Below, piece by piece: positions 1 through 7,161 of a DNA stretch of 25,580 nucleotides. Where the stretch lies: positions 1 to 25,580 of the forward strand of contig JANOVT010000254.1 of assembly GCA_031417525.1 (NCBI GenBank), written 5' to 3'. The position numbers were made by a program, and so were the translations under genes. The stretch's first letter is position 1. Every line of letters begins with the position of its first letter. Source of the stretch: JAIBBG01 sp031417525. GTDB lineage: Bacteria; Bacteroidota; Bacteroidia; Flavobacteriales_D; Sanyastnellaceae. A model generated the notes under the pieces. The model was not told the origin of the DNA. It saw only the letters and a program-made list of their open reading frames with translations, and made no database searches.

Positions 1-69
1 CTAATTGCGACCACTGGCACTCTAATTTCATTAGCTGCAATCGTGAATCAGCTGCCAGAGAAGCGATGA
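1..69 (+). CDS. C-terminal fragment of an unidentified protein
   Basis: Frame 1 is open from the first base to a TGA at 67-69 and encodes 22 residues ending IVNQLPEKR. The first of three terminator hairpins follows about 95 bases downstream, which fits the 3' end of a gene entering from the left. The fragment is too short to assign to a family. The open frame could be chance, so confidence is low. Confidence 0.35.
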   Translation, partial: LIATTGTLISLAAIVNQLPEKR

Positions 70-162
70 ATAAAAAGCTGTGGAGATTCTTTGACTATCA
101 CCTGTCACGGCCAATCATGAGACAAAACACATATAAAAATAGAGAAAAAGAGAAATTGAAAG

Positions 163-185
163 CCCTGCAAATGCAGGGTTTTTGT
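163..185 (+). terminator. Rho-independent terminator 1
   Basis: The stem CCCTGC/GCAGGG (163-168 and 173-178) closes a four-base loop, AAAT, and is followed by a T-rich tract (TTTTTGTTTT). It probably ends the transcript of the gene entering from the left edge. Confidence 0.7.
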
Positions 186-225
186 TTTGAAAAAGTGAGA
201 ATTATTATTCCGATTATCTCCACCG

Positions 226-252
226 AAAATCCCGCGTCGTCGGGATTTTTTT
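226..252. terminator. Rho-independent terminator 2 (bidirectional)
   Basis: AAATCCCG (227-234) pairs with CGGGATTT (241-248) around the loop CGTCGT. T residues follow on the plus strand and the A run before the stem supplies some U's on the minus strand, so it could work both ways. It lies only 40 bases past terminator 1, with no credible gene between. Confidence 0.65.
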
Positions 253-344
253 ATGTCCTGAGCAACCTTTTGATATTCCGGATAGTTCTTATTATGCAGT
301 ATCTGCTTGTCATGTAGCGGTTGCTGGTTTTGGTTAAGGAAAGA

Positions 345-375
345 AAAATCGTCTCAATTGGGACGATTTTACTTT
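345..375. terminator. Rho-independent terminator 3
   Basis: AAAATCGTC (345-353) pairs with GACGATTTT (362-370). Two more inner pairs, one of them G-U, leave the loop AATT. TACTTTTTA follows on the plus strand. It is the third hairpin in 230 bases and stands just before the MazG-like gene. The 70-466 interval holds nothing else I can support as a gene. Confidence 0.6.
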
Positions 376-466
376 TTATAGAAGTTAGTATCGTGTGTGT
401 AAATTGTCAGTGAAGCATTGGGATTGTGCATCCGAAATTGATCCCTTTACAGAAAATTATAAGGAT

Positions 467-886
467 ATGTCTGAATCCAGCAAAACCAAATTAACACTCG
501 CTCAAACCATTGACTACGTGCGCGAATTTCATGATGCTTTCCGCCTGCCGGTGAGAGTAGAGCCAACCGGTCAGCTCACCGAGAAGGAATGGAACTTGCG
601 TTTTAATCTCATGAAGGAAGAAAACGAAGAATATCTGGAGGCAGCTCAACGTGGCGACATCGTTGAGATTGCTGACGCACTCGGAGACATGCTCTACATC
701 TTATGTGGAACAATCAATGCGCATGGATTGCAGGAAAAAATGGCAGCGGTATTTGAAGAAATTCAGCGCAGCAACATGAGCAAACTGGATGAAAATGGCC
801 AGCCGATCTATCGAGAGGACGGCAAGGTCATGAAAAGCGCCAAATATTTCAGACCCGACGTCGCAGGTATTCTTGCCAGCATTTGA
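467..886 (+). CDS. MazG-like nucleotide pyrophosphohydrolase
   Basis: A 139-residue all-alpha NTP pyrophosphohydrolase of the MazG/PRA-PH superfamily. These enzymes cleave a nucleoside triphosphate to the monophosphate and pyrophosphate using Mg2+ held by clustered acidic residues. The signature is visible: E-E-N-E-E at 51-55, then E-I-A-D at 67-70 and D74, the two acidic helices of the EExxE...ExxD pattern. VREFHDAF near residue 18 and the tail SKLDENGQP...KSAKYFRPD match the subgroup often annotated as Cof-like or DR2231-like. The frame opens at a GTG at 395, but the family-like sequence begins after the ATG at 467, which I take as the start. The epimerase ATG follows after 46 bases, so the two are probably co-transcribed. 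A house-cleaning role on dUTP or damaged nucleotides is inferred; the substrate cannot be read from the sequence. Confidence 0.85.
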   Translation: MSESSKTKLTLAQTIDYVREFHDAFRLPVRVEPTGQLTEKEWNLRFNLMKEENEEYLEAAQRGDIVEIADALGDMLYILCGTINAHGLQEKMAAVFEEIQRSNMSKLDENGQPIYREDGKVMKSAKYFRPDVAGILASI

Positions 887-932
887 CTTTCATAATGGAA
901 AGTTTTATTCAAGTGCGAAATTGCCATCTACT

Positions 933-1919
933 ATGAATGTCACTCTGGCAACTTATGCCACGCGTCTGCGCTTCCGATTCCCGTTTCGCATTGCACATGG
1001 AGAAAGAACAGGAACTGATTCAGTTCTGATCCGATTGGAATGCAATGGATATTTTGGATATGGAGAAGCAACGTTGCCTCCATACTTATCGGATACCGTT
1101 GATTCCGTGTTACAGTTTCTGGAATTACCGGAAGTGAATCGGATCAAGTTTCCATTTACGCCCCAGGAAGAATTCCATAGAATTAATGGTCTTTACCCGG
1201 GTAATATGCCGGCCAAAGCAGCGCTGGATATGGCGTTGTGGGAGCTATTTGCCCAGATGAATGATTTCAGTATGCAAAAGGCGTTGAACATTGAAGGCAC
1301 TTATAAAGCACCGCATTCTTATACGATTGGCGTAGGATCATCTATGGAAATGAAACAAAAATTTGAATTCGGTCTCGAGAATGGATTTGATTTTTTTAAA
1401 TTGAAATTGGATGGAGTTCACGACGAGAAAATTGTAGAAGACTATTTGTCGTTATCGGATTATCCTTTTGCGGTGGATGCCAATCAGGCCTGGACAAATA
1501 CGGAGGAGGCGTTGCGATTTGGAAAATTACTTCAGGATTCTGGATGTGTTTTGTTGGAACAACCTTTTGATAAATCGGATCGAGAAAAATCACATTTACT
1601 GATGAACAATCTCAGAATGCCGGTCATTGCAGATGAAGCGTGCCAATATGCAATAGATCTTCCAAAACTCGCAGGATCGTTTTCCGGAATTAATCTGAAG
1701 TTGCAAAAATGTGGAGGAATCACTCCTGCACTTGCCATGATTCAAGCAGCAAGAGCTTTGAATATGAAGGTACTGATCGGATGTATGAGTGAGTCATCCA
1801 TTGGTTGCAATGCCGCTGAACAACTGGTTCCTCTATGCGATTGGGCAGATCTGGATGGTCCTTTTTTGATTTCAAATGATCTGGAAGTTGTTTCTGGGAT
1901 AAAAAAAAATGATCGGTAG
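933..1919 (+). CDS. Dipeptide epimerase (enolase superfamily)
   Basis: A 328-residue member of the muconate-lactonizing subgroup of the enolase superfamily, most like L-Ala-D/L-Glu epimerases. These epimerise dipeptides from murein turnover in the cytoplasm. The catalytic set is in place: F-K-L-K-L with K156 and K158 (the KxK base), Mg2+ ligands D182 (VDAN), E209 (LLEQP) and D234 (IADEA), and K256 (NLKLQK) on the opposite face. D306-L-D308 fits the DxD motif that binds the dipeptide amino group in this family. The frame extends back to 873, overlapping the upstream gene, but the ATG at 933 gives a normal N-terminus (NVTLATYATRLRFRFPF). The TAG stop lies inside the loop of the following terminator hairpin. 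Exact dipeptide specificity is unknown. Confidence 0.9.
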   Translation: MNVTLATYATRLRFRFPFRIAHGERTGTDSVLIRLECNGYFGYGEATLPPYLSDTVDSVLQFLELPEVNRIKFPFTPQEEFHRINGLYPGNMPAKAALDMALWELFAQMNDFSMQKALNIEGTYKAPHSYTIGVGSSMEMKQKFEFGLENGFDFFKLKLDGVHDEKIVEDYLSLSDYPFAVDANQAWTNTEEALRFGKLLQDSGCVLLEQPFDKSDREKSHLLMNNLRMPVIADEACQYAIDLPKLAGSFSGINLKLQKCGGITPALAMIQAARALNMKVLIGCMSESSIGCNAAEQLVPLCDWADLDGPFLISNDLEVVSGIKKNDR

Positions 1920-1957
1920 TCCGATCATTTCATGCGCTGCAATGCGCAACTTTTTTT
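1907..1957. terminator. Double bidirectional terminator between convergent genes
   Basis: Hairpin one pairs AAATGATCGG (1907-1916) with CCGATCATTT (1921-1930); its loop, TAGT, contains the stop codon of the epimerase gene. Hairpin two pairs TGCGC (1933-1937) with GCGCA (1944-1948) and is followed by a run of seven T's. On the minus strand the run of A's before hairpin one gives a T tract, so the element can also end the convergent gene whose stop is at 1976. Confidence 0.8.
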
Positions 1958-1975
1958 ATGTGAATATTGATAAAA

Positions 1976-2434
1976 TCAATAAACTCGTTCACTCACCAGG
2001 TTTGCATTTTCATCCCACATTTTCCAAACATCTACTTTAGTTCCCATGCTGTATACCATGTGATATCGTTTGATGCCATTTTCATCCCAAACAGTCCAGA
2101 TACCATCTTTTAATCCGTTGCTATAATATGCTTCGCCTGTGGTTGTGCCGTTAGGTGCAAATTGAGTCCACTTGCCATCTTTCTGACCGTCTTTATACGT
2201 GCCGGATTCGACGGCCAATCCGTTTTCATCAAAAAACATGACGCCACCACTCAAATACCCGGATTGAACCTGAGCAGTTTTTGACACTTTACCATTTTCA
2301 AAGTATGTAGAAACTTCGCCTGTAAAGCGATTTCCGCTTTCGTCAAGAAAAACACCGTCTTTTTCGATTGCTTTTTGACTAAAGGACAATTGTGTCGAGA
2401 AAAGAACAGTGAGAATGCAAAGGACTTTTTTCAT
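1976..2434 (-). CDS. Secreted YwqK/MORN-2-type repeat protein
   Basis: 152 residues beginning with a signal peptide (KKVLCILTVLFSTQLSFSQ, cleavage probably after SFSQ). The rest is a series of about 20-25-residue repeats of the form Y.(D/N)G..(D/N)G.W...(D/E)NG, for example YKDGQKDGKW and YSNGLKDGIW. This is the MORN-variant repeat that automatic annotation often names YwqK family antitoxin; in Bacteroidota such proteins are common, exported and mostly uncharacterised. No toxin partner is adjacent, so the antitoxin name should not be taken literally. The repeats predict a beta-rich fold. The gene is convergent with the epimerase and shares its terminators. The gap of 178 bases to the next upstream minus gene suggests its own promoter. 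Confidence 0.8.
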   Translation of the reverse strand: MKKVLCILTVLFSTQLSFSQKAIEKDGVFLDESGNRFTGEVSTYFENGKVSKTAQVQSGYLSGGVMFFDENGLAVESGTYKDGQKDGKWTQFAPNGTTTGEAYYSNGLKDGIWTVWDENGIKRYHMVYSMGTKVDVWKMWDENANLVSERVY

Positions 2435-2612
2435 CGTTTGATAGTTTTGTGATTACTAGCAAGCTTTAAGAAACAAACTGGCAACGCAAACTTAACGATG
2501 GCTTAAAGTAAAAGTTCCATTTTTAATGTTAACTTTTGTAAGTGGATGAAATACAATAACTTAACGGAAGATGAATGTTAAGTGAATATTACCAAATAAT
2601 TGAACAGAATGA

Positions 2613-2936
2613 CTATCTGGGAATCAGCTGAATAGACAATTCAGTTTTTTGATTCGGTACCGTAATTAGTTGAATTTGACTTTTGTCAAAGGATACCAAA
2701 CTAAATGTAAGCCGAATTTCACCAGCAGGAATGGTTGGTAATTCGAATTTGCCGTCTTTGTCAGAGTAAGTGAAGATGTCAGTTCCGAGAATTGAAACAC
2801 GCACTCCCGGTAAGGTTTCACTGGTTTCTGATTCAAATACAACACCGGAAACAAATGTGGCTGAGGAGCCAGGAATGCCATTAGACCAGAGCGGCGAAAA
2901 TGAAAATAAGAAGAAGAAAATCATCACATATTTCAT
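2613..2936 (-). CDS. Small secreted CarboxypepD_reg-like domain protein
   Basis: 107 residues: a signal peptide (KYVMIFFFLFSFSPLWSNG), then one carboxypeptidase regulatory-like beta-sandwich. The motifs G-V-V-F-E-S-E-T, LPGVRVSILGT, Y-S-D-K-D-G-K-F-E-L and I-P-A-G are those of the domain found at the N-terminus of Bacteroidota TonB receptors. Here it stands alone with no barrel or plug behind it. It starts 45 bases after the ArsR-type gene stops, on the same strand, so the two may share a transcript. Function is unknown; a periplasmic or surface accessory role is inferred only from export and fold. It is a complete small gene rather than a broken receptor, because the domain ends cleanly before the stop. 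Confidence 0.75.
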   Translation of the reverse strand: MKYVMIFFFLFSFSPLWSNGIPGSSATFVSGVVFESETSETLPGVRVSILGTDIFTYSDKDGKFELPTIPAGEIRLTFSLVSFDKSQIQLITVPNQKTELSIQLIPR

Positions 2937-2981
2937 GATTCAAATGAATCAAACTCATGATACCTGCATTTGAATTTCGTG

Positions 2982-3347
2982 TTAAGGTTTTTTTAAGTCA
3001 ATGAGTCTATCGGAGTCATCAAACGAATGAATGAATTGATGAAATGCTTCATGGAATTTGGCGATATTCTCCAGATCAAGGGAATAGGATGCCTTTGTTC
3101 CAAAAATCCTACCCTGAATAAATCCTGCACGTTTTAATTCTCGCAGATGCTGCAGAACTGTCGCTTTTGAAAGAGGCGGGATTTCGATAATCTCGCCAAA
3201 AACACTATTCCCCCTCTTGGCGATTTCAATCATTACTGCTACCCTGGCAGGATGACCAATCGCACGTGCGAAGTGTGCAAGGTTTTTTTCAAGGTTCCCG
3301 AAATCGTTCTGCTCGCTCAATGTTTGATTTGAATTATGAAGGTTCAA
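2982..3347 (-). CDS. ArsR-family winged-helix transcriptional regulator
   Basis: 121 residues. Residues 22-45 (LAHFARAIGHPARVAVM) are the helix that opens ArsR-type winged helices. PPLSKATVLQHLRELKRAGF at 58-76 is the helix-turn-helix with recognition helix, and 80-90 (RIFGTKASYSL) the wing. No CxC metal-binding motif is visible in the recognition helix, so classical arsenic or metal sensing is not supported. There is no in-frame ATG before a stop upstream; the frame starts at a TTG at 3347, and the next methionine is inside the DNA-binding domain. A TTG start is therefore likely. It sits between the hydrolase gene (75 bases upstream) and the small secreted protein gene (45 bases downstream), which makes these plausible targets. 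Confidence 0.82.
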   Translation of the reverse strand: MNLHNSNQTLSEQNDFGNLEKNLAHFARAIGHPARVAVMIEIAKRGNSVFGEIIEIPPLSKATVLQHLRELKRAGFIQGRIFGTKASYSLDLENIAKFHEAFHQFIHSFDDSDRLIDLKKP

Positions 3348-3422
3348 AGTTGAGCGAACTCCATCAGGATCACATCACTTATTTGTTACTGTTTCATGAA
3401 GAAACGGTGCTGCTTTGATCTT

Positions 3423-4229
3423 TTATTGAAGAAACTCTTCGAGTCTTTCTCTAAACAAGGGAAAACTATTCAGATTGCCATGTTTGCCTCCGACAATGGT
3501 CGTCATGTGAATTTTGCGTTGAGCTTTTTCTGCATGTCTGAATAATTCCAATGCCTGCGAATGTGGAACAATGATATCCTTTGTCCCATGAAAAATGATC
3601 ATTGGACAATCTATGTGTTGAATGAAAATATCTGATCGAAAGCGATAGCGAAGCAGGAATGTGACTGGTAGAAAAGGAAGATAGTGTTTCCCGGTCTTCA
3701 ACATGTTGTAGAATGGTGTTTCCAGAATTAAGAGGTCTGAATTTTTTCTCGAGGCTAGTCTTGTTGCAAAAGCACATCCTAATGACCGGCCGTAGATCAC
3801 TTTTCGGAGTGACGGATATTTCTGAGTAATAAAATCATAACAAAACTCCATATCACGATGCATAAATGCTTCTGTTTTTCGACCTTTACTTTGCCCATAG
3901 CCTCGGTAATCTGGAACGAATACATCATAACCATAACTGCTGATCTCTTCGGCCATGAATTGCCATCTCTTGAGACTCCCGGTATTTCCATGCAAGTAAA
4001 TGACCACTCCTTTTGGATTTTCAACTTTCAATAACAAGGCATGTATGTGGCCTTTGTGTGGAGTTTCCAGATGATATTCTTCAGTAGTTGTGGAAAGTTT
4101 ACTTTCGAATTGTTCTCCGGGTAGTGTTGGAACAAAAATGAATTTCTCTTGTATCAAAAAGTAGATCAGGCAGACTCCTATATAAATCGCAGCAGCAAAA
4201 AGCAACGTATTAATGAAGTAAGTAATCAA
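3423..4229 (-). CDS. Membrane-anchored alpha/beta hydrolase (BEM46/ABHD13-like)
   Basis: 268 residues. One N-terminal membrane helix (about 5-27) is followed by an alpha/beta hydrolase domain. H80-G-N-T-G forms the oxyanion region, D-Y-R-G-Y-G-Q-S follows at 107-114, the nucleophile elbow is G-R-S149-L-G, the acid is D218 (HGTKD), and the base is H250 (GGKHGN). All three catalytic residues are present and correctly ordered, as in BEM46/ABHD13-type serine hydrolases. Substrate is unknown; a lipid or acyl ester near the membrane is the general expectation. The start is a TTG at 4229; a stop lies five codons upstream with no ATG between, and no methionine occurs before residue 92. It is the first gene of the minus-strand group running to the ArsR-type regulator. 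Confidence 0.87.
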   Translation of the reverse strand: MITYFINTLLFAAAIYIGVCLIYFLIQEKFIFVPTLPGEQFESKLSTTTEEYHLETPHKGHIHALLLKVENPKGVVIYLHGNTGSLKRWQFMAEEISSYGYDVFVPDYRGYGQSKGRKTEAFMHRDMEFCYDFITQKYPSLRKVIYGRSLGCAFATRLASRKNSDLLILETPFYNMLKTGKHYLPFLPVTFLLRYRFRSDIFIQHIDCPMIIFHGTKDIIVPHSQALELFRHAEKAQRKIHMTTIVGGKHGNLNSFPLFRERLEEFLQ

Positions 4230-4354
4230 TCTTTTTTTTGTTTTTCAGCATGCCTTGGGACAAGCCCAATTGCGGGGCAACTCATTTGGCTACGAAAGAT
4301 CGGTCAAAATGATGCAGATTGAACATTGGGACAATGGAAGTTTTTTTCAAAATG

Positions 4355-4386
4355 GAAAAAGAAAACCCCGCAACTTGCGGGGTTTT
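4355..4386 (-). terminator. Terminator of the T9SS beta-helix gene
   Basis: AAAACCCCGC (4362-4371) pairs with GCGGGGTTTT (4377-4386) around a five-base loop. Read on the minus strand, the stem is followed by CTTTTT. It lies 22 bases beyond the stop of the gene ending at 4409. The stem is self-complementary including its A/T ends, so it could also stop plus-strand transcription. Confidence 0.85.
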
Positions 4387-4408
4387 GAAATGTAAGCTCT
4401 ATTACTTT

Positions 4409-6955
4409 TTATTTTTTGACCACCAATCGGAGGGTGTCTTGAAGATTTCCGATACTCAGTTTGACGAAATACATTCCGGCGCTGAATTCCGTTGCAGGAA
4501 GAGTGATGTTATTTACACCGTTCGTGTTTTTTTGAAAACCTGAATGTACAATTTTGCCGGTGATATCATAGATGGTGTAATTCACGTCCGCACTGTTGTT
4601 CAGACTTACACGAAGAATGGCATCACCATTCGTTGGATTTGGGAAAATGGAACATTCTGTTACATTTCTGCTTTCGCTAACACCTACACTGTTGATTGTA
4701 ATTGTCAATTCGTTTGAACAGTCACCATTGGTTGCTGTTAAAGTCACAACATTAGTTCCACCATTGATGAATGTATGTGCCGGATTTGCAATATCGCTGG
4801 TGATACCATCTCCGAAATCCCAATGATATGTTGTAGCATTGATTGAATTATTATTGAATTCATAATCAGCACTTCCTGGATTGAAGTCAAAATCGAAAGC
4901 TGCAGTTGGTGTAGGATTTACTTGAAGAAAGACAAAGTTTGAAGTGCCCGCACCGTCACATGCATCGGTATTTGTAACCGTCACGGAGTATGCTCCTGCG
5001 TCCGTTGCGATCATTGTTTGGGTGTTAGCGTCAGGGATGTTTTGGCCGTTCAAAGTCCAGAGGTAAGAATCAGATTCACTTGCGGTCAGAACAACTGATT
5101 CACCAGAACAGATTGTTGTTTCTCCGCTCACACCAACTGTTGGAATTGGAGAATTGCTCACAGACACTTCAATGATGTTAGATGAAGCATTGCAGCCATT
5201 TTCATCGATGTATACAGTTGAGTAATTCCCGGAAGAATTCACAGAGATGGATTGAGACTGTGATTCGTTGGACCAGGTATTGCCAGTTGACTGTGTTGAA
5301 GTCAAAGTGACAGAACTACCAATGCAGAATGACGTCGGACCGTCAGCAGTAATGGAAACCTGTGGAATGTTATAGTTGTTCAGTTCGATTGAAGCAATCG
5401 GAGCGCTGCAGCCTTTCGCAGTAGAAACCAAAAGCGTAATTGTAGCAGGTGCCAAAACAGAAATGCTCGATTCGATTGAACCATTGCTCCATGTGTAAGT
5501 TACATCATTGGCAACCGTTGTTGCGTTCAACGTTACTGACTCGCCAACACAAACAGTAGTATTTCCGGATGGTGTGATGGTAGCGGTAATGGCATTGTTG
5601 ATTGCGCCTGAGTATGCAGCATTTTGCGGATCGTATTCTGCCCAACAGGCTGTCCAATCAGATTCGCCAAAAGCGCCGCGATAAGCTGTTGGTGTGAAAA
5701 AAGCATCACTTAAGAAGCTGTCAGAAAAATTGGCGCCTGATTCAAGCGGGGATCCAGATAAGAGTGTGAGATCCGGATTCTCAAGATTTAAATCACGCAA
5801 CATCAATTCGTTCATTGCAGTGATTATGCTATTGTTGTTTCCTGCACCGTTGTACCAACCATCAATACCAAAACCTGAATTGACATTATTTGGATTGGCG
5901 GTTGTTGTAGTGGCCAATGTATCAGCCATAGTTACAAGACATGAGTTGCGAAATCTCAGATCATTGTTTTGAGCATTAGTCTGTGTAGCAGTGCCATCAA
6001 TAAGAAGCCCGACCGGATAGCCGGTAAAAACAGAATTGAACACACTTGTTCGTGAATTTCTTCTGATGTGCAGTGCACGCTTATAATTTGAGTTGATGTC
6101 AGAATTATAAGCATATGGTCCAACGATAGTAACATTGGAAAAGATGGCATTAGTAATCGGAGTGTTGCCGGTACCTTGTCCGTCATTATCTGACTCGAAG
6201 CCGTTTGATCCCGACTGATCCGCAATAGCCGGATCTCTCACAGACATCGCCCATTGGATTTTTCCTCTGTATCCGAAATCGGTATCGAAATCATCATCCC
6301 AACCGCGATAGGCAATCAGGTTAGTGCAATTCACTGTTCCACCAAACCACTCGAACGAATCGTCGCCACTGTATGAAACTTGTACGTGATCAATGATAGT
6401 TGCGCGACCAACTCCTCCGAGAGTAAGGCCATTAATTTCATTGTTTGGCTGAAAGGCAATTCCTCCATATTCTATGCGGACATATCTTAGTATACCGCTA
6501 TTGTCATCGTCATTGGGATTTGCACCGCCGCCGTATACCGAGCCAACTCCACCTTCAATAATGTTTTCGCCGGCGGCTGTCCCGTTTCCAATATTCTCAG
6601 GAACATTGATGGAAGCTCTTCCGCAGAGTATGACTCCGCCCCAGTCACCATAATATCTTTCACCTGGTGCTTTCTGAGAAGTGAAAACGATCGGTTGCTC
6701 TGGCGTTCCTTCAGCGATAAGTTGAGCACCGCGTTCAATGATCAGTGTGCCTTTGGTAGTAAAATCACCTTTAATAATTGTGCCCTCTTCAATTGTAAGA
6801 ACGGCCCCATCTCTTACATACAACCATCCACTGATTATGTAGATGTTGTTGTTAGTCCAGGATGTGTTGGTTGTGATTTCTCCAGAAACAATAATTTGAG
6901 AAGAAGCACTTACTGTAATGAATAGAAGTAGAAAGTTGAGTAGGAATTTTTTCAT
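4409..6955 (-). CDS. T9SS-secreted beta-helix/PKD surface protein
   Basis: 848 residues in four parts. Residues 1-20 are a signal peptide ending SASSQ. About 21-470 is a right-handed beta-helix-like region rich in G and N, with motifs such as GTIIKGDFTTKGTLIIERGAQL and DWGGVILCGRA. About 470-765 are Ig-like/PKD-type repeats, with TVCVGESVTL, SFCIGSSVTL, TICSGESVVL, and then a PKD core ending YHWDFGDG...NPAHTF. About 770-848 is a type A T9SS sorting domain (SIFPNPTNG...YDITGK...AGMYFVKL...LRLVVKK). Export through Sec and then T9SS, with surface attachment or release, follows from that domain. The gene lies 206 bases downstream of the TonB receptor on the same strand and may be its surface partner; ligand unknown. 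A 13-base inverted repeat (ACTCCTAAGGAGT, 6981-6993) lies in its leader. Confidence 0.9.
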   Translation of the reverse strand: MKKFLLNFLLLFITVSASSQIIVSGEITTNTSWTNNNIYIISGWLYVRDGAVLTIEEGTIIKGDFTTKGTLIIERGAQLIAEGTPEQPIVFTSQKAPGERYYGDWGGVILCGRASINVPENIGNGTAAGENIIEGGVGSVYGGGANPNDDDNSGILRYVRIEYGGIAFQPNNEINGLTLGGVGRATIIDHVQVSYSGDDSFEWFGGTVNCTNLIAYRGWDDDFDTDFGYRGKIQWAMSVRDPAIADQSGSNGFESDNDGQGTGNTPITNAIFSNVTIVGPYAYNSDINSNYKRALHIRRNSRTSVFNSVFTGYPVGLLIDGTATQTNAQNNDLRFRNSCLVTMADTLATTTTANPNNVNSGFGIDGWYNGAGNNNSIITAMNELMLRDLNLENPDLTLLSGSPLESGANFSDSFLSDAFFTPTAYRGAFGESDWTACWAEYDPQNAAYSGAINNAITATITPSGNTTVCVGESVTLNATTVANDVTYTWSNGSIESSISVLAPATITLLVSTAKGCSAPIASIELNNYNIPQVSITADGPTSFCIGSSVTLTSTQSTGNTWSNESQSQSISVNSSGNYSTVYIDENGCNASSNIIEVSVSNSPIPTVGVSGETTICSGESVVLTASESDSYLWTLNGQNIPDANTQTMIATDAGAYSVTVTNTDACDGAGTSNFVFLQVNPTPTAAFDFDFNPGSADYEFNNNSINATTYHWDFGDGITSDIANPAHTFINGGTNVVTLTATNGDCSNELTITINSVGVSESRNVTECSIFPNPTNGDAILRVSLNNSADVNYTIYDITGKIVHSGFQKNTNGVNNITLPATEFSAGMYFVKLSIGNLQDTLRLVVKK

Positions 6956-7161
6956 TGCTTTGTTTTTTTAACGAAGCAAAACTCCTAAGGAGTGATTACG
7001 ATAATATAACGAAGTGTTTAACCTAACGTTATCCTATTTGTCTTTGATTGTTACCGCTATGAAACGTTTTTGTGCGCTGGTTAAGAACATCTCTGAATAT
7101 GATTGAAAAAAGTATAGGAAGACAGATGTCGGAATTTGTCACGCCATCACAATGACGATTA

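Noticed and set aside
66..317. 83-codon open frame overlapping the upstream stop by ATGA
   Set aside because: It runs straight through two terminator hairpins and its translation after residue 40 is that of the hairpins and T tracts. A shorter real peptide is possible but nothing supports it.
1976..2434. Toxin-antitoxin module suggested by YwqK-type repeats
   Set aside because: The protein has a signal peptide and no toxin gene is next to it; the antitoxin label is a family name only.
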